From SIG435 sp045530725 (GTDB taxonomy: Bacteria > Bacillota > Clostridia > UMGS1810): 64,000 bases of DNA. Position numbers and translations under genes: made by a program. Each line of letters starts with the position of its first letter. Position 1 is the first letter of the stretch. A model generated the notes under the pieces. It saw nothing but the letters and a program-made list of their open reading frames with translations. It searched no databases and had not been told where the DNA came from. The DNA lies in the NCBI GenBank assembly GCA_045530725.1, contig JAZSCT010000014.1, positions 11,283 to 75,282 of the forward strand, in the 5' to 3' direction. Shown here in pieces: positions 53,210 to 62,553 of the stretch.

Positions 53210-53845
53210 ATGGAAGGAATTCAAGAATTAATTGGCATGGACGATACCGGAGATGTGAAAGCACAAGAGAAAGTTGCAGTTGCATATTTAAAGGGTAATG
53301 GCACAGAAAAAGATATTAACAAAGCATTGGAATATTTCAAAATGTGCGCAGAGAACGGAAGCGGCTTGGGAAATTACCAGCTCGGTAAAGCTTACGAAAA
53401 TGGAAATGGTGTTGAAATGAACATGGATATAGCCATTACATACTACAAAAAATCTGCAGAATTAGGCTATGCAAATGCCAAAAATGTGTTAAGTCAACTT
53501 GAAAATTCTGAGCAACAGACTCAGGCAGAAAAACCACAGGTACAACAAGGTAGCGGATACATACCACCTAGTGCACCTGTTTCCAATATCCCAAAATTCG
53601 GTGAAGCATCCAATGTTGGCGGCAAACAAAAAAGCAAAGTAGTTGCAGCAGTGTTAGAGTTTGTTTTTGGTAGTTTTGGAGCACATAATTTTTATATGGG
53701 ATTTACCAAAAAGGCAATCATTCAACTTGTATTAACAATAACTGTTATTGGTGCTCCTGTTTCACAAATTTGGGCACTTATAGAATGTTTTATGATTTTG
53801 ACTGGAAATATAAATTGTGATGCAAAAGGTCATTCACTGAAATAA
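53210..53845 (+). CDS. Sel1-repeat protein with C-terminal TM2 domain
   Basis: A 211-residue protein. Two Sel1-type repeats (about 20-95: VAYLKGNGTEKDINKALEYFK and AYENGNGVEMNMDIAITYYKKSAELGYANA in part) are followed by a Gln/Pro linker (about 98-135). A TM2 domain (about 140-211) has two membrane helices (GSFGAHNFYMGFTKKAIIQL). Start at 53210 is set by AAGAGGA seven bases upstream. First gene after the invertible segment, so it would be first under the promoter if inverted. Confidence 0.85.
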   Translation: MEGIQELIGMDDTGDVKAQEKVAVAYLKGNGTEKDINKALEYFKMCAENGSGLGNYQLGKAYENGNGVEMNMDIAITYYKKSAELGYANAKNVLSQLENSEQQTQAEKPQVQQGSGYIPPSAPVSNIPKFGEASNVGGKQKSKVVAAVLEFVFGSFGAHNFYMGFTKKAIIQLVLTITVIGAPVSQIWALIECFMILTGNINCDAKGHSLK

Positions 53846-53857
53846 ACGGAGGATATT

Positions 53858-54646
53858 ATGATTACACAAAAAGATTTAGAATATCGAATTGCTCATGGTT
53901 GTTTGCCACAGCTTGATTTCACCAATAATAAAGATTGTTTATCAACCATCTCCGCGCCACCGGTTGAACATTCTGTATATGCAAGTTCTACAAATCCCTT
54001 AAAACATGCATCAGCAGGAAAAATTGCAAAAGGCATCGGTCAAGGTATGATGGGGGCCTTTCATCTTGCTGCTGGAGACTTTGGATATGGACTTGGAAAA
54101 CTTCTACAAGGTTCAGGTAATCTTGTTACTGGAGCAGTAGATCCGACCAGAACATCTGTTGATACAGATGCTACTAAAACTGTATTTGAAAGAGAAAATG
54201 AAGCTTGGAGCAGATTGTATTTTTTAAGGAATTTTATACCTGCAACAGGTAATATAGGCGATGTCTATTACAAAGACGGTTCCTGTGATGACTTTCATTG
54301 TGGAAACGGATATATGATTCTTCCCAACGGAGATTATTTTGAAGGACTCTTTGATGATGGAGAAATTAAGCGTGGCTTATATATTTATGCTGATGGCGAA
54401 AGATATTTAGGCGATTTTTATAATGGTATGAAAAATGGTCGAGGCCTTACCATATATACGGATGGTACATACTATGACGGAATCTATGAAGATGGTGAAA
54501 AAAACGGCGCTGGTACAATGTGGTACATTGATGGCGTTTATTTTGGTTATTGGCAAAACGGCATAAGACATGGATATGGTATATATAAGCAAAGTGATGG
54601 ATATTGTTTTGAGGGAGATTGGAATAACGACTATCCTGTAGAGTAA
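53858..54646 (+). CDS. MORN-repeat protein
   Basis: A 262-residue protein without an evident signal peptide. The N-terminal half (about 1-120) includes a glycine-rich helix GKIAKGIGQGMMGAFHLAAGD. The C-terminal half (about 145-262) contains five or so MORN repeats: NGYMILPNGDYFEGLF, YADGERYLGDFYNGMKNGRG, YTDGTYYDGIYEDGEKNGAG and FEGDWNND. MORN repeats often bind membranes or proteins. It follows the TM2 protein gene by 12 bases. Confidence 0.82.
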   Translation: MITQKDLEYRIAHGCLPQLDFTNNKDCLSTISAPPVEHSVYASSTNPLKHASAGKIAKGIGQGMMGAFHLAAGDFGYGLGKLLQGSGNLVTGAVDPTRTSVDTDATKTVFERENEAWSRLYFLRNFIPATGNIGDVYYKDGSCDDFHCGNGYMILPNGDYFEGLFDDGEIKRGLYIYADGERYLGDFYNGMKNGRGLTIYTDGTYYDGIYEDGEKNGAGTMWYIDGVYFGYWQNGIRHGYGIYKQSDGYCFEGDWNNDYPVE

Positions 54647-54658
54647 AGAAGGTGCTTT

Positions 54659-55987
54659 ATGAATCCTGAATTAAAAGAAGTTTTCAATACAGGTGTCAAG
54701 TATTGTCTTGATGATAAGAATAATCAAATAGACAAAGGGATTGATATGCTTTTAAGTATTGCAGATGGCAATGCAGAAGTTTGTTATACACTAGCAAGGA
54801 TATATCTAGGCAAAAAGAATGATGCCGAAAATGCTATAAGGTTTTATAGAAAAGCAGCAGAAGATAATTATTTGTTAGCTCTGCAAGATTTAGGTGCATT
54901 ACACCAACTAGGAAAAGGCGTTCCTAAAGACATAGATAAGGCTATTGAATATTACAAATTATGTGGAAATGCAATCTCTCTTTACAGCATAGGAAAAATA
55001 TATCATATGGGAGAAGATGTTACACGAAATTTTGAAGAAGCTGCTAAGTGGTTCAAGCTATCAGCGGACAAGGAATATTCCGATGCCTGCGGAATGTTAG
55101 GAACTATGTATTATAATGGTGAACACTTTGATAAAAATCTTCATATGGCATTATATTATTTTGAAAAGTGTTATGATTTTGGAAACAAGAGCATTGCGCT
55201 GGAAATCGGCAATACATACAATTCTTGCAACAATATTTTGCCCGATGATGAAATGGCATTTGAATGGTATTCAAAAGGCAGCGATGATGGTGTTGCTGAC
55301 TGTTCCTATGTTTTAGCAGAACTTTATCGAAATGGAAATGGTGTTGTTAGCATAGACGAAGTTAAAGCACTGGAATTTTATGAATTATCCGGGAAACAAG
55401 GTTTGTCCTCTGGTTATTTGCAAGCTGGACTTTTATACATAAACGGAACTACGATATCAAAAAACTATATTAAAGCAGAGGAATATCTATACAAAGCACT
55501 TTCTCTTGGTAATCCTACGGCACCAAAAGCAATAGAATATCTAATATTATTAAAAGAAAAAAGTGGTATTTCTGTTCGCAGAGAAAACAATCAGGCTTAT
55601 TCGGGTGCTAGAATCTACGATAGCGGCTTTACAGGATTAACCGAAGTAGAACGACATTATGAAGAGCAAAAAAGAATTGAAGACGAACAACGAAGAGAAA
55701 TGCTTCACGCAGCTGCAACGGTTTCTTCAGATACAACCTTCTCCTACCTCGATGTTGATGCAGGGGTTGTTCTTAATGAAAATATGGAAATTGTAAGTCT
55801 AATAGATGCTGACACTGGTATCATACTTTCAGATAACGATATTGCTTTTTATGACAAGGATACTCACACAACATATAGTCATAAAAACGGATTGGTGCAT
55901 TATGATTCAGATATGAAAGCATCATACAACTACTCAGACGGAAAGATTACTTGGCATGATGGAGATATTGCCATTAAATACGATTAA
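54659..55987 (+). CDS. Sel1-like repeat protein
   Basis: A 442-residue soluble protein. About seven Sel1/TPR-like repeats fill residues 20-300 (ALQDLGALHQLGKGVPKDID, SLYSIGKIYHMGEDVTRNFE, ACGMLGTMYYNGEHFDKNLH). A short coiled linker rich in Glu/Arg (about 325-350) and a C-terminal beta-rich repeat region (about 360-442: DADTGIILSDNDIAFYDKDT) follow. It is likely a scaffold for partner proteins. Starts 12 bases after the MORN gene. Confidence 0.82.
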   Translation: MNPELKEVFNTGVKYCLDDKNNQIDKGIDMLLSIADGNAEVCYTLARIYLGKKNDAENAIRFYRKAAEDNYLLALQDLGALHQLGKGVPKDIDKAIEYYKLCGNAISLYSIGKIYHMGEDVTRNFEEAAKWFKLSADKEYSDACGMLGTMYYNGEHFDKNLHMALYYFEKCYDFGNKSIALEIGNTYNSCNNILPDDEMAFEWYSKGSDDGVADCSYVLAELYRNGNGVVSIDEVKALEFYELSGKQGLSSGYLQAGLLYINGTTISKNYIKAEEYLYKALSLGNPTAPKAIEYLILLKEKSGISVRRENNQAYSGARIYDSGFTGLTEVERHYEEQKRIEDEQRREMLHAAATVSSDTTFSYLDVDAGVVLNENMEIVSLIDADTGIILSDNDIAFYDKDTHTTYSHKNGLVHYDSDMKASYNYSDGKITWHDGDIAIKYD

Positions 55988-56006
55988 TTTTGTGAGGGGG
56001 ACCTTT

Positions 56007-56714
56007 ATGTTTCTTTTATTACTAGTTTTTATTGCTACAATTACAATGTTTGTGCTGTACATGCGTTATATGGGAGAAGGAAAAAAAGAAGCCGCACGAA
56101 ATTTGTATCTTGCAATTATTGCTGCGAATGTAATTTTGTTTATATCTATAATTGGAGACATCAATTCTAATGAATTTGGTTTTGTATCAATTTTAAAAAG
56201 TTCATGTTTAATTTTAGATGTAATTTTTACATTTTGTGCACCTATATCAGCAAGGATACATTCGAATCAAGTAAATCGTATCTTAACAGCATTTGACGGT
56301 GAGCTTGGCGATAAATTAAGAACATATTTGCCAATTGATGCAATTGTTTATACCGCAGATACTCATGCTATGACATGGCAAGAAGAAAATGGTGATGGCA
56401 GAATACTTACATATTCGTCTTTAGGATTTGATAGATTGCCTGATAATTACGAATATGTTGTATGTCAATGGATTAGAGATAACATTGTTTACGATAGAGA
56501 GAACTACCATTTTGAGTCAATGACTTATGAGAGTGATCGATATGAAGAGTCTAATACAGCAACCATTAAAAAGACATATACTGGTGATTATGAAGTTACT
56601 CGCAATCCTGGAAGATATGTTACGTCACAAACGACAATCGGTCATGCATTAGTTCATAACGGGTATGATTTTGAAGGACATAGAGTAAATACAAAACCAT
56701 TAAAGAAATGGTAA
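56007..56714 (+). CDS. Membrane protein of unknown function
   Basis: A 235-residue protein with three hydrophobic segments (about 2-22, 33-53, 63-85) and a soluble C-terminal part (about 95-235), with no recognised domain. TGTGAGGGGG lies before the ATG at 56007. Upstream in-frame codons overlap the Sel1 gene. It is the only purely membrane component in the middle of the cluster. Confidence 0.75.
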   Translation: MFLLLLVFIATITMFVLYMRYMGEGKKEAARNLYLAIIAANVILFISIIGDINSNEFGFVSILKSSCLILDVIFTFCAPISARIHSNQVNRILTAFDGELGDKLRTYLPIDAIVYTADTHAMTWQEENGDGRILTYSSLGFDRLPDNYEYVVCQWIRDNIVYDRENYHFESMTYESDRYEESNTATIKKTYTGDYEVTRNPGRYVTSQTTIGHALVHNGYDFEGHRVNTKPLKKW

Positions 56715-56748
56715 ATAAATATTTATTATTTATATTGGAGGAAGTTCA

Positions 56749-58758
56749 ATGAAAAAAATAGTATCATTAATGTTATGCGTAATTTTGACATTCAGTTGTG
56801 TTGTTTCGGTTGGAGCATATAACTTTAGCAGTAACGGGACAGCAACCAAAAAGGCTACTGCTTATCGTTTGCCAAGCGTAAACAGCGGCTATGTATGGTG
56901 GGTAGATAAAAATGACAAATTGCAAGTTTTTTGTCAAGATGGTGATTATTATTTGGTGTTATATCCCTTTAATAACACAGGAAAACATGTGATTGCGTAT
57001 ATTCCTACATCAGCAGTAAGCACATCAGGCGTACCCAGTTCTTCTAACTTCTATAAAAGTGAAATCGTAAGAACGAAATCTAATGCGAATTTATATCATA
57101 ATCCATCTACAGACACACTAACAGGAGCTTCGGGTTCAAATCAAACTGTAAGAACAACAGTTTCAAAAGGTCAGGAATTAACTGTATTATTTGAAAAAGA
57201 TGGTTTTTATTGCGTAAGAACATCAAATGATACAGGTTTTATTGAGAAAAATAAAATCTGCACACATAGCAACACTTCTAACAAAAACGAAAAAATAACT
57301 GTAGCTAAAAAAGATGACAATACACATACAGTAACAACAGCTTATGATGAGGTATGCAATGATTGCGGAAAAACAGTTAAATTAAATCAAAAGAAAACAA
57401 ATAGTGAAAAACACGCTATTTCTAATGATAAGTGTACAAAATGCGGATATGAAGCTCCGGTAATTGAAGAAAAGTGCAACCATTCAAATACAAAAGAAAA
57501 CTGGCGGTCTTCTACAGTTTCACAAAAAGACGATACATATCATACTGTTGAAGAAATCTATGATGTGCTTTGTGCTGATTGCGGTGAAACTCTGAAAAAA
57601 CCACAAAATAAAACTTATAATGAAAAGCATTCGGTGAAAAATGATGAATGTGAAAAATGCAGTTATGTTGTTCCGGGTTCCGAGGCATCAATATGCAAAC
57701 ATAAAAATACTGCAAAACATTCGTCTGATGATATGAAAACAACTATCAGCATTAAAGATGATAACCAGCACACAATAGCGAGTTATTATCATGTATGGTG
57801 TACTGATTGCTTTACTTACATAAAAGAAAACGAGCTTGACCTTGTCAACGAAGACCACAAGTTTGTAAATAATATATGTTCAGTATGTAATTTAGAAAAA
57901 TTTGTTGAAAAAACAGCCTATGTTTATAATACTGATGGCGATAATTTAAATATGCGTTCACAAGCAAATTCAAGTTCATCAATTCTTGTTAAAATTCCTG
58001 CAGGAGCATCTCTTACAGTCACAGGTGATATTATTAATGGATTCTATCCTGTAAAATATAATGGAAAAACAGGTTATGCATCTACTGCCTATATCACATT
58101 TACAAAACCTTCTGTAAACAAAACTGCATATGTTTACAATACCGATGGCGCAAATCTCAATATGCGTTCTGGTGCCAATAAAAATGCATCTATTGTCACA
58201 AAAATGCCAGAAGGCAGTACCTTGACAGTAACAGGGGATGCAACAAATGGTTTCTATCCAGTTAAATATGGAAATCATAGTGGATATGCTTCTACCGCAT
58301 ATATCACATTTACAAAGCCCGCTGTATCCTCTTCCTCAAATATAGCTTCACAACTTGGCAAAAGAATTGCAAATGTGTATAACTATCCAAAAGGAACAAG
58401 TTATATAGGAGAATGTGTTTGGTATGTACGAGGCAGAGCATCAGAAAAATTAGGTGTCAATACGGGAATAACTGGAAATGGTTGTCAATGGTATGCAGGT
58501 GCAAAAGCTAGAGGCATAGCTACGGGTTGGACAGTAAGATCAAATTCAATAGCTTGTTTTGGTGCCACAAAAAACAATTCATACGGACACGTAATATTTG
58601 TTGAAGAAGTTGTGGGTAACAATGTTTATTATACCGAGGCAAATGTTGAAAAACCTTACAGCGATGGCAAAATCTCTTCATTAGATGGCGTATTGAAGGT
58701 TAAATCCGTATCTTCTTTTACTTCAGGAGCATATCAAGGTTGCATTTATCTTAAATAG
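56749..58758 (+). CDS. Secreted SH3b/CHAP peptidoglycan amidase with Cys-rich repeats
   Basis: A 669-residue exported protein. A signal peptide (about 1-24) and an SH3-like N-terminal region (about 30-170) precede three ~72-residue repeats (about 170-385), each with CTHSN/CNHSN/CKHKN, an inner CxxC (CNDCG, CADCG) and CxKC-type ends. Two nearly identical SH3b domains (about 385-525, NMRSQANSSS, NMRSGANKNAS) follow. A C-terminal CHAP domain (about 530-669) has a catalytic Cys in GECVWYV and His in YGHVIFVEE. It probably cleaves peptidoglycan. The Cys/His repeats look metal binding. Confidence 0.87.
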   Translation: MKKIVSLMLCVILTFSCVVSVGAYNFSSNGTATKKATAYRLPSVNSGYVWWVDKNDKLQVFCQDGDYYLVLYPFNNTGKHVIAYIPTSAVSTSGVPSSSNFYKSEIVRTKSNANLYHNPSTDTLTGASGSNQTVRTTVSKGQELTVLFEKDGFYCVRTSNDTGFIEKNKICTHSNTSNKNEKITVAKKDDNTHTVTTAYDEVCNDCGKTVKLNQKKTNSEKHAISNDKCTKCGYEAPVIEEKCNHSNTKENWRSSTVSQKDDTYHTVEEIYDVLCADCGETLKKPQNKTYNEKHSVKNDECEKCSYVVPGSEASICKHKNTAKHSSDDMKTTISIKDDNQHTIASYYHVWCTDCFTYIKENELDLVNEDHKFVNNICSVCNLEKFVEKTAYVYNTDGDNLNMRSQANSSSSILVKIPAGASLTVTGDIINGFYPVKYNGKTGYASTAYITFTKPSVNKTAYVYNTDGANLNMRSGANKNASIVTKMPEGSTLTVTGDATNGFYPVKYGNHSGYASTAYITFTKPAVSSSSNIASQLGKRIANVYNYPKGTSYIGECVWYVRGRASEKLGVNTGITGNGCQWYAGAKARGIATGWTVRSNSIACFGATKNNSYGHVIFVEEVVGNNVYYTEANVEKPYSDGKISSLDGVLKVKSVSSFTSGAYQGCIYLK

Positions 58759-58767
58759 GAGGTTGTT

Positions 58768-59493
58768 ATGAAAAAAATTTTAATTTCAATAGTAATCGTT
58801 TTATGCTTAGTTGGAAACGGATCAGTTTTTGCATACAATGATATTTATGATAACAATTTAAAAGGAATTGTTGACGATTTATCAAAATTTAATATAATAA
58901 GTGGCTATGCAGATGGAACTTTTAAGCCAGACAATAATATAACAAGAGCCGAATTTTCTAAAATAATATGTACAACTGGTATATATGATAAAGTTACAGA
59001 AAGTACAAGTAAATTTAATGATGTTCCTGATGCACACTGGGCAGTAGACTATATCTATACAGCCCAAAATATAGGAATTATAAATGGAACATCAGACACA
59101 ACATTTGAACCAGAAGCAAACATCACATATGAACAAGCAATCAAAATGGTTGTTGCAGCTCTTGGATACAACGATGAAGCCGTGGCAAAAGGTGGTTATC
59201 CTTCTGGATATATAATGGTAGCAAATGAACTAGGTATATTGAATGGCCTCCAGTTTATTAATACAAATTATGCAACACGGGGCAATATAGCTCGAATCGT
59301 TAGAAATGCGTTAAATGTGCCATTTTATTTTTTAACAAATAATAATGGAACTATTTCTCGAGAGTTGTCATCAATATCATTGTATGAGATGCATAATATA
59401 ACATTTTCTACTCCCATAGTGGAAGACGAAATATTTGAAGATGTAGATTCTGAATTGGATTTTGAAGAAACAGAAACGGATAGCGTTGGTTGA
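58768..59493 (+). CDS. S-layer homology domain protein
   Basis: A 241-residue exported protein with a signal peptide (about 1-23) and three SLH modules: GIVDDLSKFNIISGYADGT (about 31-72), FNDVPDAHWAVDYIYTAQNIGIING (about 80-134) and VANELGILNGLQFINTNYATRGNIARI in part (about 149-190). The C-terminal tail is acidic. It starts 9 bases after the CHAP gene, so the two surface proteins are co-expressed. Confidence 0.87.
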   Translation: MKKILISIVIVLCLVGNGSVFAYNDIYDNNLKGIVDDLSKFNIISGYADGTFKPDNNITRAEFSKIICTTGIYDKVTESTSKFNDVPDAHWAVDYIYTAQNIGIINGTSDTTFEPEANITYEQAIKMVVAALGYNDEAVAKGGYPSGYIMVANELGILNGLQFINTNYATRGNIARIVRNALNVPFYFLTNNNGTISRELSSISLYEMHNITFSTPIVEDEIFEDVDSELDFEETETDSVG

Positions 59494-59498
59494 TTAGT

Positions 59499-59885
59499 AT
59501 GTACAAAATAAACCATGAGACTATAACTAAACTTATCACTACCTGTCAAGAAGACAAGAATATGCTTGATATCTTATATAGTTCCCTAAAATCATTTGAG
59601 GAATATCACTCAGTTATATTTGATATGGAAACGTGGATGAAAGTTTTTTCATACAAATCTGTTGATAAAGAAGAATATCAATCCAAAGTTACAGATATGG
59701 ATAGACGCAGGACTATATGCCATAATTCTGTTTTATCATCGGTAAACATTTTAAATCGTCTTGCTGCTAAGGAAAATTTACCTCTTGTTTACGATGGTGT
59801 TGTTTCAGAGGAAAGACCATATCGAAGAGAAGTCGCAAATGCAGTTTTGGAATATGTTGAAAACATAGTAAAAAATCGCAGATAA
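59499..59885 (+). CDS. Small cytosolic protein, DUF3232-like
   Basis: A 128-residue helical protein. Pieces such as ITTCQEDKNMLDILYSSLKSFEEY and DRRRTICHNSVLSSVNILNRL resemble DUF3232 proteins as I remember them, but this is not certain. The ATG at 59499 starts 5 bases after the SLH stop. No enzyme motif seen. Confidence 0.65.
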   Translation: MYKINHETITKLITTCQEDKNMLDILYSSLKSFEEYHSVIFDMETWMKVFSYKSVDKEEYQSKVTDMDRRRTICHNSVLSSVNILNRLAAKENLPLVYDGVVSEERPYRREVANAVLEYVENIVKNRR

Positions 59886-59915
59886 ATCATTTGTATAACA
59901 AAGGAGTAGTGCTTT

Positions 59916-60299
59916 ATGAATGATTGTGTTGATGATGAGTTGATTATTGATTTAAGTGAAACAGCAAACATTAATTATAAAAACGATGATAAAGACTATT
60001 GGGTTGAAAAACTCCTAGAAGGAATTATATATAATTTAGGGGTAAATGCCTGTAAAGGCGATGCACCTCGCATTTGGCGTTGTGGCACTTATGCTAACAA
60101 TATGTTAAAGCCGTATCGTCGCAAACTGAGGGATGAATTTAATGAACAAGAACTTAAGATTTTAACTTATAGGTATTATGATGGTGGAAAAACCATATCT
60201 CAAACATTGGATCGTTTTCCCGAACTTATACAAAATAGAAACAAGGTCAAAATGCTTGACCAACGATTAGAAAATATTTTAACGAATAAGCAACGTTAG
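59916..60299 (+). CDS. Small protein of unknown function
   Basis: A 127-residue, probably helical, soluble protein with no recognised domain. AAAGGAG lies eight bases before the ATG. It contains GDAPRIWRCGTYANN and a charged C-terminus. It stays in the same strand and spacing pattern as the cluster. Confidence 0.65.
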   Translation: MNDCVDDELIIDLSETANINYKNDDKDYWVEKLLEGIIYNLGVNACKGDAPRIWRCGTYANNMLKPYRRKLRDEFNEQELKILTYRYYDGGKTISQTLDRFPELIQNRNKVKMLDQRLENILTNKQR

Positions 60300-60347
60300 T
60301 TTATTCTCTATAACAACATATTTACTAGTAAAAGAAGGTGTGATCAA

Positions 60348-61277
60348 ATGAGCAATCTTAATAATGGACATTTCCAAATTAGCGATTCAGGAACTGTGCG
60401 TTGGATAGATTATGGCGAACTCGGAGGTGGAGCGTTTCTAATAATTGCTATTGCAATATTCACAACGGTATTTTCCAAAGTCGGAGAATATATTCTTAAT
60501 AATAAATGGGTAATAGCAATTGCTATTGGCGTTGCAGTTTTGCTTCGGACAATCATAATAGATCGCGGAGTAAAACCACATAAAAGAGTATTTTTTATTG
60601 TTGCAGATATAGTGAAAACTATTGGTATATATGCCATATTAATAGTTTTTTTGGATTGGGTGCTTTGCAGTCATTGGCTAGATAAGGTTGTATTTTCAAT
60701 ATTGGGTGTTGCTATATTTGGGACCATATATTATTTTGTGAGCAAATTCCTTTTGTTTATACGTGCAGCTGATGGAGCAACGGACGGTATTGGATTTTAT
60801 TGGATTCTATGCATCATTATTTTTGTGATAGGCTTTGCTATTAATGCAAATGTTGAGAGATATTGGTATGGATATGATTACAAAGTATTTATGAATTCAG
60901 CAACAATTGTAGATTATGATGATAAAAGAATTTCTGGCGATATTGAAATTCCGGCAAAAGTAAGTACATACAAAGTAACTACAATAGGTAAAAACGATAG
61001 TTTTATGGGCGTTTTTAGTGCAGACAACATAAAAAGTGTAACTCTTCCAGAAGGAGTAACAACCATCAAAAAACATGCGTTTAGTTATAGTGATAGCATT
61101 GAACAAATAAATCTTCCATCAACTGTTTCAAAAATTGAAGATGATGCATTTTATAGGAACAAAAACTTGAAGTATATAAATGTTCCGCCAGACAATAAAT
61201 ATTTTATATTTGAAAATGGCATTTTGTACACGAAGGATAAAACCAGAATCGTATGGACTCCTTATGTTGAGGAATAG
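60348..61277 (+). CDS. Membrane protein with BspA-type leucine-rich repeats
   Basis: A 309-residue protein. Four or five membrane segments occupy about residues 22-175. An extracytoplasmic region (about 190-309) has BspA/LRR_5 repeats: VTLPEGVTTIKKHAFSYS and INLPSTVSKIEDDAFYRN. AAGAAGG precedes the ATG. It is the last gene of the cluster before the insertion sequences. Bases 61278-61383 show nothing more. Confidence 0.78.
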   Translation: MSNLNNGHFQISDSGTVRWIDYGELGGGAFLIIAIAIFTTVFSKVGEYILNNKWVIAIAIGVAVLLRTIIIDRGVKPHKRVFFIVADIVKTIGIYAILIVFLDWVLCSHWLDKVVFSILGVAIFGTIYYFVSKFLLFIRAADGATDGIGFYWILCIIIFVIGFAINANVERYWYGYDYKVFMNSATIVDYDDKRISGDIEIPAKVSTYKVTTIGKNDSFMGVFSADNIKSVTLPEGVTTIKKHAFSYSDSIEQINLPSTVSKIEDDAFYRNKNLKYINVPPDNKYFIFENGILYTKDKTRIVWTPYVEE

Positions 61278-61383
61278 ATTTTATAAGGCCTTTTGCATTC
61301 CTTCGTTGACTTCCAACATTTTTTGTGACTATCTAAGATTTGTCAATAGTAATTTAAAAATTAATTTTAAAATAAAAAATGGG

Positions 61384-61410
61384 CATAGCAAACAGAGCTA
61401 TCTTCAAATA
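61384..61410 (+). repeat. 27-bp direct repeat, left copy, flanking the IS481-type element
   Basis: Begins CATAGCAAACAGAGC and matches 62496-62522 without mismatch. It touches the left end of the insertion sequence. Confidence 0.85.
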
Positions 61411-62495
61411 TGTAGGTTTACAATTGATATGTTACACTTTTAAAAAATAAATAGCGAATAGAAACTTTTTGTGTTAAAGTTTAAGTACCACCAAAAACCA
61501 CACAGAAAGGAAATCCATTCGCTATGAATACAATAACACAAGATATGAGGTTTAGGCAAGCATTAATTGAATATTCTTTTAAACATGGTGTAACTAAAGC
61601 TGCTATTCGTTACAAAGTAAATCGTCAATATGTTTATCGGTGGTTAAAAAGATATGATGGAACTTTGCAATCACTTGCCGATAAATCACACAGACCTCAT
61701 CATCACCCCAATCAGCATACTCCGGAAGAATTAAAACTAATTGCTGATATGCGCAAACGGAACTCCCATGCAGGTTTAGTTGTCTTTTGGGTAAAACTTC
61801 GCCAAAGAGGATATTCTCGCTCTGTAACAGGTCTTTATCGTGTCTTGCGCAGACAAGGACAAATGGCTATCAAACCGCCTAATCCCAAATACATTCCCAA
61901 GCCTTACGAAAAAATGCTTTATCCCGGGCAAAGAGTGCAGATCGATGTTAAAGTTGTACCTTCTGCTTGTATTGTTGGTGATGCTAGTGGCGAAAAATTT
62001 TATCAATATACAGCCATTGACGAATATTCAAGGTTTCGTTATCTAGAAGCCTTTAAGGAACAAAGTTCGTATAGTTCCGCGGTGTTTGTTGAGCATTTGA
62101 TTAAGAAATTCCCTTTCAAAATTGAGTGTATTCAGACTGATAACGGTCAGGAATTTACTAAAACTTATGGAAACACCAAAAATCCAAAACCTACAATGTT
62201 TGAAAACAAACTTGAACAGTTAGGTATTCGTCATAAACTGATTAAAGTATATACACCAAGACATAATGGCAAGGTTGAACGCTCACACCGCAAGGATAAC
62301 GAATATTTCTATGCTACACACAAGTTTTATTCATTTGATGACTTTACAAAACAATTAAAAGTACATAACTATAGCTACAACAAGTTTCCTATGCGCCCTC
62401 TCAATTGGAAAGCCCCTATTGATTACATCAAGGCATATCTTGAAGACGGCGAAGTTTTTTAATTAAATTTGTAACACATCATTGACAAACCTACA
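61411..62495 (+). mobile_element. IS481-family insertion sequence
   Basis: A 1085-bp element bounded by imperfect terminal inverted repeats of about 26 bp (TGTAGGTTT... at 61411 and ...AAACCTACA ending 62495, about 20 matches). It begins TGT and ends ACA as is usual for the family. One transposase gene fills it. A 27-bp direct repeat flanks it, longer than ordinary target duplications. Confidence 0.82.
61524..62462 (+). CDS. IS481-type DDE transposase
   Basis: A 312-residue transposase with an N-terminal HTH (about 10-60, VTKAAIRYKVNRQYVYRWLK) and an rve-type integrase domain (about 130-300). The DDE residues are Asp in QIDVK, Asp in QTDNGQEF and Glu in GKVERSHRKD. Intact, so the element may be active. 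GAAAGGAA precedes the ATG. Confidence 0.9.
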   Translation: MNTITQDMRFRQALIEYSFKHGVTKAAIRYKVNRQYVYRWLKRYDGTLQSLADKSHRPHHHPNQHTPEELKLIADMRKRNSHAGLVVFWVKLRQRGYSRSVTGLYRVLRRQGQMAIKPPNPKYIPKPYEKMLYPGQRVQIDVKVVPSACIVGDASGEKFYQYTAIDEYSRFRYLEAFKEQSSYSSAVFVEHLIKKFPFKIECIQTDNGQEFTKTYGNTKNPKPTMFENKLEQLGIRHKLIKVYTPRHNGKVERSHRKDNEYFYATHKFYSFDDFTKQLKVHNYSYNKFPMRPLNWKAPIDYIKAYLEDGEVF

Positions 62496-62522
62496 CATAG
62501 CAAACAGAGCTATCTTCAAATA
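62496..62522 (+). repeat. 27-bp direct repeat, right copy
   Basis: Same as 61384-61410. The right copy continues into AGAGCTAT/ATAGCTCT, a hairpin (62507-62528) that lies after the IS110 transposase stop on the minus strand; the insertion split this hairpin on the left. Confidence 0.85.
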
Positions 62523-62553
62523 GCTCTTGAAAAACACCAAAACTTGATGTATA

